The notes: generated by a model from the sequence alone, not told the origin. A DNA stretch of 64,000 nucleotides from Gemmatimonadota bacterium (GCA_003223395.1 QHUZ01000020.1:1-64000), one strand, 5' to 3'; shown: positions 17,574 to 27,548, counted from the stretch's first letter. A program made the numbers and translations.

Positions 17574-18188
17574 ATGACTACGAAAATCCTATTGGCGCTC
17601 ACCCTCCTCGCGGGAGCGGTGCAGGCGCAGACCGTGACCGGAAAGGCATTCGGCACGTATGTGAATGCCGCCGGCGTCACGTCGCAGTCCCCAGTCGCGA
17701 CGCTGCCCTCGTCGGGTGGGATGGCGACCGGACAAGCAGATGCGTTTGGCGTAGCCGGTGCCGTCGATGCATCACGGCTGAACGCCGTGACGACCGGTGC
17801 TGTGGATAACAAGAAGTCGGGCGCGGAGAGCACGTCGGAGCTCGAGCAGGTGAGCGTCGCGGGCGGCGCCATCACGGCCGACGTGGTGACCGCGGTCGCC
17901 ACCGCCTACTTCGGTCAGTTCACCGGTGGTAGCGACGGCGAGGGCTCAGGATTCGTGAACCTCGTCGTGAACGGTGAAGCCATCACCACCGAAGTTGCTC
18001 CCAACACCCGCGTCGATTTGCCGGGCGTCGGGTATGCCATTCTCAACGAGCAGATCCAGACGGGGAACGGCGTGACGTCCTGGGGCATGACGGTGAACAT
18101 GATTCACGTCGTGTTACAGGACGCGCTGACGGGGCTCACGACGGGCGAGATTATCATCGGATCGGCGAGTAGCTCTGTAGCGAGATAG
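17574..18188 (+). CDS. Choice-of-anchor P-like secreted protein
   Basis: GGAITADVVTAVATA..., LVVNGEAI, PNTRVDLPGVGYAILNEQ, MIHVVLQDALTGLTTGEIIIGSA. Confidence 0.65.
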   Translation: MTTKILLALTLLAGAVQAQTVTGKAFGTYVNAAGVTSQSPVATLPSSGGMATGQADAFGVAGAVDASRLNAVTTGAVDNKKSGAESTSELEQVSVAGGAITADVVTAVATAYFGQFTGGSDGEGSGFVNLVVNGEAITTEVAPNTRVDLPGVGYAILNEQIQTGNGVTSWGMTVNMIHVVLQDALTGLTTGEIIIGSASSSVAR

Positions 18189-18194
18189 GCAGGC

Positions 18195-18272
18195 GACGGT
18201 AGGGGACGGTAAAAGACGGTAACGGACGGTAGAGGTGGTGTTACCTTTACCGTCTCTTACCGTCTCTTACCA
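18195..18272. repeat. 10-bp-phased GACGGTA direct repeats (x4) followed by inverted TACCGTC repeats
   Basis: GACGGTA at 18195, 18205, 18215, 18225; TACCGTC at 18248, 18258; TACC at 18268. Confidence 0.95.
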
Positions 18273-18288
18273 TTTTCGCTGAGGTTAC

Positions 18289-19077
18289 ATGCCCACCCCC
18301 GTCGTCTTCATCCACGGCCTCTGGCTCCACGCCGATTCCTGGAAACCGTGGATCGAGCTGTTTCGCGCCGCCGGCTTCGATCCGATCGCGCCAGGCTGGC
18401 CTGGCGAACCAGCGACCGTCGCCGAGGCGAACGCGCATCCCGAGCGTCTGGCCAACGTCGGCATCGATGAAGTCGTCACGCATTACGCGCAGATCATTCG
18501 CACGCTGCCGGAAAAACCCATCGTGATCGGCCATTCATTCGGCGGGCTGGTGGCGCAGAAGCTGCTCGGGATGGGGCTTGCGGCGGGCGCCATCGCGCTC
18601 GATCCGGCGCAGATCCGCGGCGTGTTGCCGCTGCCGCTGGCGCAGCTCAAGAGCGCGTTTCCAGTCCTCAGCAATCCCTTCAACTACAAGAAAGCGATCT
18701 CGCAGACGCCGAAGCAGTTCTACTTCGGCTTCGGGAATGCCGTGTCCGAGCAGGAATCGAACGCGCTGCACGCGAAGTACCACATTCCCGCACCGGGCAA
18801 GCCTTTGTTTCAGGCCGCGCTCGCAAACTTCTTGCCGAACACGCCCGCGAAGGTGAACACGAAAGCTGCGCGCGGACCGCTGCTGATCACGGGAGGCGGC
18901 AAGGACCATACGGTGCCGGAGGTCGTGTCGCGGTCTGCGTACAAACTGTATCGCAAGTCGCCCAGCGTGACCGAGTACAAGGTGTTCCCCGACCGTGGCC
19001 ATTCGCTCACGGTCGACAGCGGATGGAATGAAGTGGCGAACGCGTCCCTAACGTGGCTCAAGAGCAAGGGGCTGTAG
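18289..19077 (+). CDS. Alpha/beta hydrolase
   Basis: VVFIHGLWLHADSW; VIGHSFGGLVAQ nucleophile elbow; PDRGHSLTVD. Confidence 0.88.
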   Translation: MPTPVVFIHGLWLHADSWKPWIELFRAAGFDPIAPGWPGEPATVAEANAHPERLANVGIDEVVTHYAQIIRTLPEKPIVIGHSFGGLVAQKLLGMGLAAGAIALDPAQIRGVLPLPLAQLKSAFPVLSNPFNYKKAISQTPKQFYFGFGNAVSEQESNALHAKYHIPAPGKPLFQAALANFLPNTPAKVNTKAARGPLLITGGGKDHTVPEVVSRSAYKLYRKSPSVTEYKVFPDRGHSLTVDSGWNEVANASLTWLKSKGL

Positions 19078-20300
19078 CCAGTCTGCTGTTGGTGTTGACG
19101 CTGGCGGTGGCGGCATGCCCACCGCCACCACCAGCTCTTGTCCCCACGCCCTACCAGCCCAGCGACATGTTCGACAGTGCGCTCGCGATCTTGAGCCGTA
19201 AGTACTACGACACAGCATTCGTTCATGAGCATCTCGACTCGCTGCGCGCCGAATTTCGAACCGCCGCAGTCGCTGCGGGCGACGACTCGCTCGAGCGCGA
19301 GGTGATTCGCCGGCTGCTCGAGCGTTTGCCTGCCTCACATCTCGCCCTCTTATCCGGACAGGAGCGCGACGACTTGTGGTATGATCTTGCGGGTGAAAGG
19401 CATCTGATGTTCGGCATGCAGCTCATCGAATTGAACGGCCGTTATTTCGCTTCGATGGTCTTGACCGGCGGCCCGGCGTATGCCGCCGGAATTCGCGACG
19501 GGGACGAGATCGCCGCCATCGACAGCTTGCCTCCCGCCCGCAGCCCCCATCGCGATTGGCGCGAGGACGACATCTATCTTCCCGACGAGCGCGATCCGCC
19601 TACGTATGGCCTGCGCGCGCGCTCCGCTCCGGCGCTCGCGCTGCGCGTCCTGCGCGCGCCCGGTGGTGACACCGCGACAGTCCGCCTCGCTCCCGGTTTC
19701 TATTCTGCCCTCGATGCGACCCGAGCCAGCATCCGCATCGTAACCCGCGACAGCATTCGGGTTGGCTACATCCGCTGGTGGTACATCCATTGGAAGGACC
19801 TGGTCGCCGGATTCCGGCAGGCGTTGCGAGGTCCGCTTGCGACGAGTCAGGCCCTGGTCCTTGATCTGCGTGGGCGTGGCGGCAGCGAATCGACGGTGCG
19901 GGATATCCTGCGGCTGCTCGCTCCAGGCTCCAGGCGGCGATTCCGCGGACCGATCGTGGCGCTGATCGATCGGCAGACCCGAAGCGCGAAAGAAGAGCTG
20001 GCCTACGAGCTCCGCGCGCAGGGACTCGCTCGGCTGGTGGGAGAGCCAACGGCCGGTGCGTTCCTCCCGATGGATTTCGCGAATTTGGGCGGCGGAACGG
20101 TGCTGGCGTTCCCCCTGCGCGGCAAAGTGCCGAACCGGTACACTCCCCTGATCGAAGGACATCCTGTGCAGCCGGATGTCGCGGCGCCGTGGGTCGGTCC
20201 ATACGCCGGTGGACAGGATCTGCTGATGGAAGCGGGGATCGCGGAAGCGGTTCGGCTCGTGCGGGGGGGAGGCGGGCTCGACTCTGTCAGGAATCGGTAG
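19053..20300 (+). CDS. S41 family peptidase with PDZ domain, lipoprotein
   Basis: GGPAYAAGIRDGDEIAAIDSL (PDZ); ALVLDLRGRGG; TRSAKEELAY catalytic region; start uncertain. Confidence 0.8.
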   Translation: MAQEQGAVASLLLVLTLAVAACPPPPPALVPTPYQPSDMFDSALAILSRKYYDTAFVHEHLDSLRAEFRTAAVAAGDDSLEREVIRRLLERLPASHLALLSGQERDDLWYDLAGERHLMFGMQLIELNGRYFASMVLTGGPAYAAGIRDGDEIAAIDSLPPARSPHRDWREDDIYLPDERDPPTYGLRARSAPALALRVLRAPGGDTATVRLAPGFYSALDATRASIRIVTRDSIRVGYIRWWYIHWKDLVAGFRQALRGPLATSQALVLDLRGRGGSESTVRDILRLLAPGSRRRFRGPIVALIDRQTRSAKEELAYELRAQGLARLVGEPTAGAFLPMDFANLGGGTVLAFPLRGKVPNRYTPLIEGHPVQPDVAAPWVGPYAGGQDLLMEAGIAEAVRLVRGGGGLDSVRNR

Positions 20301-20351
20301 GGGATGCGTGACTCCCTGGCGGTAACGCGTGGCGGCCGTAACTCTACACGG

Positions 20352-21101
20352 ATGAAGATCACCTTGGTTGCGATTCTGCTGCTGGGTATTGGGTCGGCGG
20401 CTCGCGCTCAAGCTCCCGGCAAGTGGCCCCCCGATTCGCTCATCAACGTCAAAGTCATTCCGAAGGCCACGCCCGTCATGCAGGTCGTCGGGATGATGCG
20501 CAACTTCGCCGGCGCCCTCGGCGTGCGCTGCCCGTACTGCCACGTGGGGCAAGAGGGACAGCCGCTCGCGCAGTTCGATTTCGCCAAGGACGAAAAGCGC
20601 ACCAAGCTGACGGCGCGTCAGATGATGCGCATGGTGGAAGAGATCAACCGGCGGGTCGATACGCTGCCCGAGCACGCGCAGATGACGAGTCACGTCGAGG
20701 TGACGTGCAATACCTGCCACCGCGGCGTCAGCCGGCCGATGTCGCTCGAGCAGCTGATCCAGGAGACGGCCCAGACCCAGGGCGCGGACTCGGCGGCGCG
20801 CGCCTACCGCGCGCTGCGCGAGCGCTACTACGGCCGGGCGGCTTACGACTTCGGCGAGCCCACGCTGGATGTCGCGGCGTTCCGCCTCGCCCGCGCGGGG
20901 AAATTCGCCGAGGCGTTCGCGATGCTCCGGCTCAACGAGGAGCAGTTCCCGGCGTCGTCGAACCTCGCGACGTTCCGCGCCAACATCAACCTGATGAAGG
21001 GCGACACCGCCGCCGCGATCGCCGCGTTCCGCGAAGCGGTGCGCCGCGATTCCACGAACGGCGAAGCGCAGGGACGGTTACGGCAGCTTACTCGACCGTA
21101 G
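20352..21101 (+). CDS. Secreted multiheme c-type cytochrome (reaction-centre cytochrome-like) with TPR-like C-terminus
   Basis: CPYCH and CNTCH motifs; VMRNFAGALGVRC-like; TPR-like C-terminus. Confidence 0.8.
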   Translation: MKITLVAILLLGIGSAARAQAPGKWPPDSLINVKVIPKATPVMQVVGMMRNFAGALGVRCPYCHVGQEGQPLAQFDFAKDEKRTKLTARQMMRMVEEINRRVDTLPEHAQMTSHVEVTCNTCHRGVSRPMSLEQLIQETAQTQGADSAARAYRALRERYYGRAAYDFGEPTLDVAAFRLARAGKFAEAFAMLRLNEEQFPASSNLATFRANINLMKGDTAAAIAAFREAVRRDSTNGEAQGRLRQLTRP

Positions 21102-21753
21102 CCTTGTTGATCTTGTCGAGCTTGGGGAACTGACGGGCGAGATACTTCTCGCCCTCGACATTGAGCCGATACTGTTCCGGGCCGCGTCCGCTGGGCGCGC
21201 CCTCGCCGTACCCGCCGTACAGCTTGTCTACCACATCCATCCCCTCGATGACCTGCCCGAACGGCGCAAAGCCGCTGCCATCGAGCCGCCGATTGCCGCC
21301 GTAATTGATGAAGATCTGGGTCGTGCGCGTGGCCGGGCCCGCGGTCGCGTACGTCACCATGCCGCGGCCATTGGTGGCGCGCACGGGATCGTCGGGAATG
21401 GTGCGCGGACGCCACGCCGCCGTCACCCCCGTGTCGCCGTGGATGCCGAACTGGGCCATGAAGCCGGGGATCACGCGAAAGAAGCGCACGCCGTCGTAGA
21501 AACCGGAGCGGACGAGGTTGTAGAAGCGATCGGTGCCGTGTGGCGCCCAGGCGCGGTGCACCAGGATCACGACATCGCCCTGCGTCGTGCTCAAGCGGGC
21601 GCGGAAACTGTCGGGCGCCTGCTGCGCGAAGGCGGGATCGGCGGGTTTATGGAAATCCGGGACGCCGCCGGCGGCCTGCGGCGCCGACTTTTTACAGGCC
21701 GCCACTGCGCACACAGTGAGGGCCATCACGGAGAAGAATGGGAAGGATCGCAT
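21088..21753 (-). CDS. Peptidylprolyl isomerase (cyclophilin type), lipoprotein
   Basis: GDVVILVHRAWAPHGTDRFYNLVRSGFYDGVRFFRVIPGFMAQFG. Confidence 0.92.
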   Translation of the reverse strand: MRSFPFFSVMALTVCAVAACKKSAPQAAGGVPDFHKPADPAFAQQAPDSFRARLSTTQGDVVILVHRAWAPHGTDRFYNLVRSGFYDGVRFFRVIPGFMAQFGIHGDTGVTAAWRPRTIPDDPVRATNGRGMVTYATAGPATRTTQIFINYGGNRRLDGSGFAPFGQVIEGMDVVDKLYGGYGEGAPSGRGPEQYRLNVEGEKYLARQFPKLDKINKATVE

Positions 21754-21821
21754 ATCGCTATGCTAGCCTGTCGAAAAGCCATTCGCTATAGTGTGCCGAC
21801 TCCTCGCCAGGGGGGATTCCG

Positions 21822-22850
21822 ATGGACAGCTGGATCGTCAAGCGCATTCGCACGACCTCGCTGCGTCGCGTCGTCGTCTGGAGTCTTGCCCTCGTCGGCG
21901 GGGTGCTGCTCGCCACGAGCGACCATCGCTACATCGCCAACTTCCTGCGCGGTCCGTACAGGCTGGCGCAGGCGGATCTCGATTCGATCCGCGATGTCAC
22001 GCAGACGCCGCGGTACTACGCCCGCGTCGCCGGCGACCGCGTCATCGACACCGGCATCCGCCAGTACACCATCCACACGCAAAACGGCATCGAGACGAGC
22101 CGCGAGGAGTCGGGAGCCTACAACGCGTTCGCGGTCGGCAACCGTTACCTCGTTGTCCGCACCGCCGGCGACGACTCGCAGATCGCCGAAGGGAAGCTCG
22201 CGCCGTGGCCCGAGGATCTCGAGCAGCAGCTGTTCGATACCAAGCAGATGCGCGCGCTCCGCAGCAACTTCTATCCCTTCTATCTGGACAGCGACTCGTT
22301 CCGGCGGCCTGGATTCGCGGTGATTGGTGTCGGCATTCTGTTTCTGCTCCTGTTCGCCTGGCAGGCATTGCCGGCCTTGCGTGCCTGGCGCGATCCGGAA
22401 CGTCATCCGCTGGCGAAACGCATCGCGCAGTGGGGGGACCCGATTGGCGTCGCGGCCGGGGCGGAGCAGGAGTTCGACCATCCGCTGCTGAAGGCCAAAG
22501 GCGGCTGGCGCCTGGGGAACAAGTATTTCACCCGTTCGACGTTCTTCACGTTCAACGTGCTGCGGTTTCAGGACGTGCTGTGGGGGTACAAGAAGATCAC
22601 GAAGCACAGCGTGAACTTCATTCCGACGGGCAAGTCCTACGAGGCGATCGTGGCCTGCTACGGCGCGACCGCCACGATTCCGGGCAAGGAAAAGAGCGTC
22701 AACGAGGTCCTCAACTTCGTGCAGCAACGCGCGCCGTGGGCGATCTACGGTTACAGCGACGACCTTGTGGCTGCGTTCAACAAGCGGCGCCAGGAGTTCG
22801 CCCGCACCGTGGAGCAGCGGCGGCAGGAGTGGGCGGATAAGCAGACGTAG
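21822..22850 (+). CDS. Membrane protein of unknown function
   Basis: Two hydrophobic TM segments; no recognised family. Confidence 0.65.
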   Translation: MDSWIVKRIRTTSLRRVVVWSLALVGGVLLATSDHRYIANFLRGPYRLAQADLDSIRDVTQTPRYYARVAGDRVIDTGIRQYTIHTQNGIETSREESGAYNAFAVGNRYLVVRTAGDDSQIAEGKLAPWPEDLEQQLFDTKQMRALRSNFYPFYLDSDSFRRPGFAVIGVGILFLLLFAWQALPALRAWRDPERHPLAKRIAQWGDPIGVAAGAEQEFDHPLLKAKGGWRLGNKYFTRSTFFTFNVLRFQDVLWGYKKITKHSVNFIPTGKSYEAIVACYGATATIPGKEKSVNEVLNFVQQRAPWAIYGYSDDLVAAFNKRRQEFARTVEQRRQEWADKQT

Positions 22851-22973
22851 CGTCGGACTGCCCGACGAGTGGTTCTGGGTCAAGGCGAGCCGGCTGACGC
22901 CCGCCCGGTAGCCCGCCTTTCTCACTGCGCAGTGACGCACCGCGTCGATTATAATCCCGAGACACTCTGCGGC

Positions 22974-24302
22974 ATGGACCCCATGCGTTTGGCGCTGTTG
23001 CTTCTGCTGGTGCCACAGATCGCCGCGGCCCAGCGGTCGGTGAACGGAACGGTCTACGACAGTCTGCGGCACGCCCCGCTGCGCGGCGCTGATGTCTGGG
23101 TGCGCGGCAGCGAGCGGCACACGGAGACTGATACGGACGGCCGCTTTCATTTAGACAGCATCCCTCCCGGCCGCTACACGCTGCTCGTGTCCCATCCCGG
23201 CCTGGACTCGGCCGGCCTCTTCACGCTCGCGGTGCCCGTGAACGCGGGGGATGGCGCACTGGTCCGGCTCGCGACGCCCTCGCTCGCCACCCTGTGGCAG
23301 CGCCGCTGCGGGCAGGAGCTCGGCACGCGGTCCGACAGCGGCATCGTGTTCGGTTTCGTGCAGGACGCCAAGACGCAAGCGCATCTCGCCGGCGCCGGCG
23401 TGCTGCTCAAGTGGCTGCGCATCATTCAGACCGATCCCGTCAACGTCTACACCCAGCCGCGCGACGTCACTGTGAAGACCGATTCGACGGGGACCTACTA
23501 CGCGTGCGGCGTGGCGAGCGACATGAAGATCGCGTTGCGCGCGTACGCGCAGCGCGATTCATCAGGCCTGGTCGATCTGCAGCTCGGCCCGCGCAGCATC
23601 GGGCGCCAGGATCTGACGGTGGCGCTCGCGCCCGACCGCCAGACCGGCGTGGTGCGCGGGCAGGCAATCACGAACGAACAAACCGCGGTATGGGGAGGCC
23701 GCGTCTCCGTGCGCGAAGGCGCGAGCACGATCATCAATGACAACGGCACGTTCCTCATTCGTGGCGTCGCGCCGGGAACCCAGTGGCTGAGCGTGCAGGC
23801 GATCGGCCGCGCGCCGGCAGGCCAGGCGGTGGATGTGCGGCCCGGCGATACGACGTCGCTCACCGTGACGCTCGGACCCCTGCCGGTCGCCCTTACGCCC
23901 GTGCGGGTGGTAGGGCAGGCGTCGCGCATGCTGAACGATTTCGAGCAGCGCCGGCGCTCGGGCAGCGGGCTCGGCTACTTCCGCGGCGAGGCGGAGATGG
24001 CGGACATGGCGTCGATGCGCTCGGTGCTCAGCAGCTTTCCCACGATTCAGTTGGTCAAAGGGCGTGGGAACACGGACTTCCAGGCGCTGCTTCCGAATCC
24101 CGGTATCGGCGGGCGCGGCTGGTGTGTACCGGCGCTCTATATCGATGGGTTCCTGGGTGATTGGGATCAGGTCCAAACCTACAAGCCCCAGGACCTCGTG
24201 GGGGTCGAGATGTACCCGCGCGCTGCGAGCGCGCCGCTACAATACCAGCAGGTGTCCACCGGCTGCGGTGTCGTGCTCATCTGGACCAAGTATCTGAAAT
24301 GA
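22974..24302 (+). CDS. Carboxypeptidase-regulatory-like / TonB-plug-like secreted protein
   Basis: VNGTVYDSLRHAPLRGADVWVRGSE; EMYPRAASAPLQYQQVSTGCGVVLIWTK. Confidence 0.8.
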   Translation: MDPMRLALLLLLVPQIAAAQRSVNGTVYDSLRHAPLRGADVWVRGSERHTETDTDGRFHLDSIPPGRYTLLVSHPGLDSAGLFTLAVPVNAGDGALVRLATPSLATLWQRRCGQELGTRSDSGIVFGFVQDAKTQAHLAGAGVLLKWLRIIQTDPVNVYTQPRDVTVKTDSTGTYYACGVASDMKIALRAYAQRDSSGLVDLQLGPRSIGRQDLTVALAPDRQTGVVRGQAITNEQTAVWGGRVSVREGASTIINDNGTFLIRGVAPGTQWLSVQAIGRAPAGQAVDVRPGDTTSLTVTLGPLPVALTPVRVVGQASRMLNDFEQRRRSGSGLGYFRGEAEMADMASMRSVLSSFPTIQLVKGRGNTDFQALLPNPGIGGRGWCVPALYIDGFLGDWDQVQTYKPQDLVGVEMYPRAASAPLQYQQVSTGCGVVLIWTKYLK

Positions 24303-27300
24303 CGACGTGGCGTTTCGCCGCCTGTCTCGCGCTCCTGCCGTGCGTTCCGCTGCATGCGCAGGCCGATCTGTCCCGCAAGCCCTACGTCATCGAGCGGTTG
24401 CATCGCGCCACCACCTTCCAGCTGGACGGCACCGGTAGCACCACGCTCGACATGCGCATTCGCATCCAGAGCACCGCGGCCGTAAACCGCTTTGGGCAGC
24501 TGACGATCGATTATTCCTCCGGCAATCAGCGGCTCGACATCGACTTCGTACGGGTGCTCAAAGCCGGTGGCGATACCGTCACCGCCCCCGCGACCGCCAT
24601 CCAAGATCTGACAGGACCGGTGGCGCGGGACGCTCCGATGTATTCGGACCTGCGCCAGAAGGTAGTGACGGTGCCTGCGCTCCAGCCCGGCGACACGCTC
24701 GAGTATCACGCCACGTGGACGACGCATACGCCGTTCGCGCCGGGGAATTTCTGGGACGAGGCGGAGTTCATGCGCGGCTCCATCGTGCTCGACGAGCGCA
24801 TCTCGTACGACGTGCCGCGCCAGACCCACGTGCAGGTCAAGACCGAGGGCGGCCCGGAACCGCGCATCACGGAAAACGGTAACCGCCGCACCTACATCTG
24901 GCAGCGCGCGAACCTGACGATCGACACCACCGGACGCCAGGCCACGTTCCTTTCGCGCGGCCAGCACCACAGCGTGTCACTCACCACGTTCCGCAGCTGG
25001 GCGGAGGTGGGCCAATGGTACCAGGGCCTCGAGCGCGATCGCGAGACCGTGACGCCCGAGATCCAGCAGCGCGCCGCGCAGTTGGTCCGCGGCCGGACGA
25101 CGCTCCGCGATTCGATCGCCGCGCTCTACGACTTCGTCTCGCAGCGCGTCCGCTATGTGAGCCTGCAATTCGGGTTGGGCCGCTATCAGCCGCATCCGGC
25201 CGCCGACGTGCTGTCCAATCAGTACGGCGATTGCAAGGACAAGCACGTCCTGCTGGCCGCGCTGCTGCGCGCGATCGGCGTTCCCTCGGCGCCGGTGCTG
25301 ATCAGCGCCGGTGAGCCGATCGACCCCGATCTCCCTTCGCCCGGGCAGTTCGATCACCTGATCACGTTCGTGCCGGCGCTCGACTCGGTCTGGCTGGACG
25401 CGACTCCCGGTGTCGCGCCATTCCAGTTCCTGTTCGTCACGATCCGGGGCAAGCAGGCGCTGGTGATTCCCCAGGACGCCGCGCCGCGGCTCGCGCGCGT
25501 TCCGGTAGCCCCGCCGTACCGCACCTACAACCGGCTCGATGCAACGGGCACGCTGAGCGACGCGGGGCGCTTGACGACGGCGGTCCGGTACGAGTCGCGC
25601 GGCGACGTCGAAGTCATCGTGCGCGGGATGTTTCAGCAGGTGCCTGAAGACAACTGGCACCTGTTCGCGGAGCGGCTCGCCGCGGTGGGTGACCTCGAGG
25701 GCACCGTGCAAAGCACGACGGCCGACGATCCGCTCGCGACACGCACCCCGTTCGCGTTCACGTTCCAGCTGGACAACCCCGGTGCCGTCACGTGGTCCAA
25801 TCAGCACGCCGACCTCGAGGTGCCGCTGCCGCGACTCGATTTGCCGGCGCCGGACAGTGTGCCGACCGACAGTCTGCTGGTCGCCGTCGTCGACGAGCTG
25901 ACCTACCACGCTCGCATTGTCCTGCCGCCGTCCGTGACGCCGCGTCTCCCCGGGGTTGTCAGCTTGACCCGCGATTACGCCACGTACCGCTCGCGCGCGG
26001 AGCGCCGCGGCGACACGTTGCTCGTGGAGCGCTCGTTGACCTTTGCGCGACGCGTGCTGCCGGTCGATCGCGCGGTTGATTTCCGATCCTTCCGGGACAT
26101 CGTGCGCGAGGACGAAAGGCGGACGATTTCCTTGACCCGCTCCGGTGATGCGCCCGCGATGCCGGCCGCCACCGCCGGCGATGCGGATGACCTGCACCGG
26201 CGCGGGATGGCGGCACTGGACGCGAACGACGCGCGCTCGGCGATCCGCGCCTTTCGTGCCGTCACGGAGCTCGTCCCGCGGCACCAGTATGCATGGAACA
26301 ATCTCGGCCGCGCGTACATGATGCTCGGGAAGACCGATTCGGCGTTACTCGCCTTCCACAAGCAGATCGAAATCAATCCGTACGACCAGTACTCGTACAA
26401 CAACATGGGCATGACGCTCAGGCGCGCCGGGCGCCGGGACGAGGCCGTCGCGGCCTTCCAAAAGCAGATCGAGGTGAATCCGCTCGACAGGTATGCCCAT
26501 GCGAACCTGGGGCGGCTGCTCGTGGACATGCACCGCGACTCCGCAGCCGCCGACGCGCTCGAGCACGCGGTCTCGATCGCTCCCGACGACACGGCGCTGC
26601 AGGTGCTGCTCGGTAGCGCGTGTGCGCGCCTCGGGCGCGGCAGCGACGCGCTCGCCGCGTTCGGGCGGGCTGTGGCACTCTCGCCGACGCCGGAGATGTG
26701 GAACAACGTCGCCTACGTCCTCGCGGAGCAACGCGTGGAGCTCGACAGCGCGGAAATGTATGCGCGCCGGGCGATCGACCAGGCCGAGGGGGTATTGCGC
26801 GGGCTTGCGCTCGAGGATGCCGGGCCGCGCGAGATGTTGGCCGTCGGCCGTCTCGGAGCGTTCTGGGATACGATGGGTTGGATCTATTTTGCCCGCGGCG
26901 ACCTCGCCAAAGCGGAGCGGTACGCACGGGCCGCGTGGCTGCTGAGCAACGAAAGCGTGATCGGCGAGCATCTCGGCCAGATTCAGCAACGGCTCGGCAG
27001 GCCCGCCGACGCCATCCAGACCTACGCCCTGGCGATGAATGGCGGGATGCCAAGCGAGTCCATCAGGCCGCGTCTCATCAAGCTGTTGGGCGGCAACGAA
27101 CGCGAGGCGGACCGCCGCATCGATCTGGCGAGCCCGGCGCTGATGGCGATGCGCACGATCAAGCTCGGGAAGCTGCTCAGCGCCGACGTGTCGGGCGAGG
27201 TCGAACTCCTCATCGGGCCCGGACCTCGGGTCGAAGCGGTCCGCGTCGCCAGCGGTCCCAGCCAATTGCAGCAGCTCACCGCCGCCATCCGCCGGGCGAC

Positions 27301-27466
27301 GGTCACCCTGACGTTCCCCGAGCCCGACGCCTCCGTCAAGCTGGTGCGGCGCGGGGTCGTGAGCTGCTCCTCCCCGAGCGGCAATTGCGCCCTGGTCTTG
27401 ATGCCGGTGGTGTCGCTCCGGTTCGAGCCGGCCACCCAGCGGGTGATCGACCGGATTCGGAATTAG
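24299..27466 (+). CDS. DUF3857 / transglutaminase-like / TPR protein
   Basis: QRVRYVSLQFGLGRYQPHPAADVLSNQYGDCKDKHVLLAALL; C-terminal TPR; ATGA overlap with previous gene. Confidence 0.85.
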   Translation: MTTWRFAACLALLPCVPLHAQADLSRKPYVIERLHRATTFQLDGTGSTTLDMRIRIQSTAAVNRFGQLTIDYSSGNQRLDIDFVRVLKAGGDTVTAPATAIQDLTGPVARDAPMYSDLRQKVVTVPALQPGDTLEYHATWTTHTPFAPGNFWDEAEFMRGSIVLDERISYDVPRQTHVQVKTEGGPEPRITENGNRRTYIWQRANLTIDTTGRQATFLSRGQHHSVSLTTFRSWAEVGQWYQGLERDRETVTPEIQQRAAQLVRGRTTLRDSIAALYDFVSQRVRYVSLQFGLGRYQPHPAADVLSNQYGDCKDKHVLLAALLRAIGVPSAPVLISAGEPIDPDLPSPGQFDHLITFVPALDSVWLDATPGVAPFQFLFVTIRGKQALVIPQDAAPRLARVPVAPPYRTYNRLDATGTLSDAGRLTTAVRYESRGDVEVIVRGMFQQVPEDNWHLFAERLAAVGDLEGTVQSTTADDPLATRTPFAFTFQLDNPGAVTWSNQHADLEVPLPRLDLPAPDSVPTDSLLVAVVDELTYHARIVLPPSVTPRLPGVVSLTRDYATYRSRAERRGDTLLVERSLTFARRVLPVDRAVDFRSFRDIVREDERRTISLTRSGDAPAMPAATAGDADDLHRRGMAALDANDARSAIRAFRAVTELVPRHQYAWNNLGRAYMMLGKTDSALLAFHKQIEINPYDQYSYNNMGMTLRRAGRRDEAVAAFQKQIEVNPLDRYAHANLGRLLVDMHRDSAAADALEHAVSIAPDDTALQVLLGSACARLGRGSDALAAFGRAVALSPTPEMWNNVAYVLAEQRVELDSAEMYARRAIDQAEGVLRGLALEDAGPREMLAVGRLGAFWDTMGWIYFARGDLAKAERYARAAWLLSNESVIGEHLGQIQQRLGRPADAIQTYALAMNGGMPSESIRPRLIKLLGGNEREADRRIDLASPALMAMRTIKLGKLLSADVSGEVELLIGPGPRVEAVRVASGPSQLQQLTAAIRRATVTLTFPEPDASVKLVRRGVVSCSSPSGNCALVLMPVVSLRFEPATQRVIDRIRN

Positions 27467-27548
27467 GGGTATGCGGGCAGGAAAGGGGCCGAAATCGGTG
27501 ATTTAGACCCCGCGCGGGGGCCCCTTAGGAGCATTATCTTAATCGCGC

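Noticed and set aside
18195-18272. Possible CRISPR or intrinsic terminator
   Set aside because: 10-bp period is too short for CRISPR; no T-run follows, so not a standard terminator.
19350-20720. 456-aa minus-strand ORF opposite S41 peptidase/cytochrome
   Set aside because: Shadow ORF; no recognisable motifs, plus-strand genes well supported.
22950-22955. TATAAT -10 box upstream of the 22974 gene
   Set aside because: Perfect hexamer but no convincing -35 at 16-18 bp spacing; not called as a promoter.
27467-27548. CIRCE element upstream of hsp20
   Set aside because: No TTAGCACTC-N9-GAGTGCTAA pattern present.
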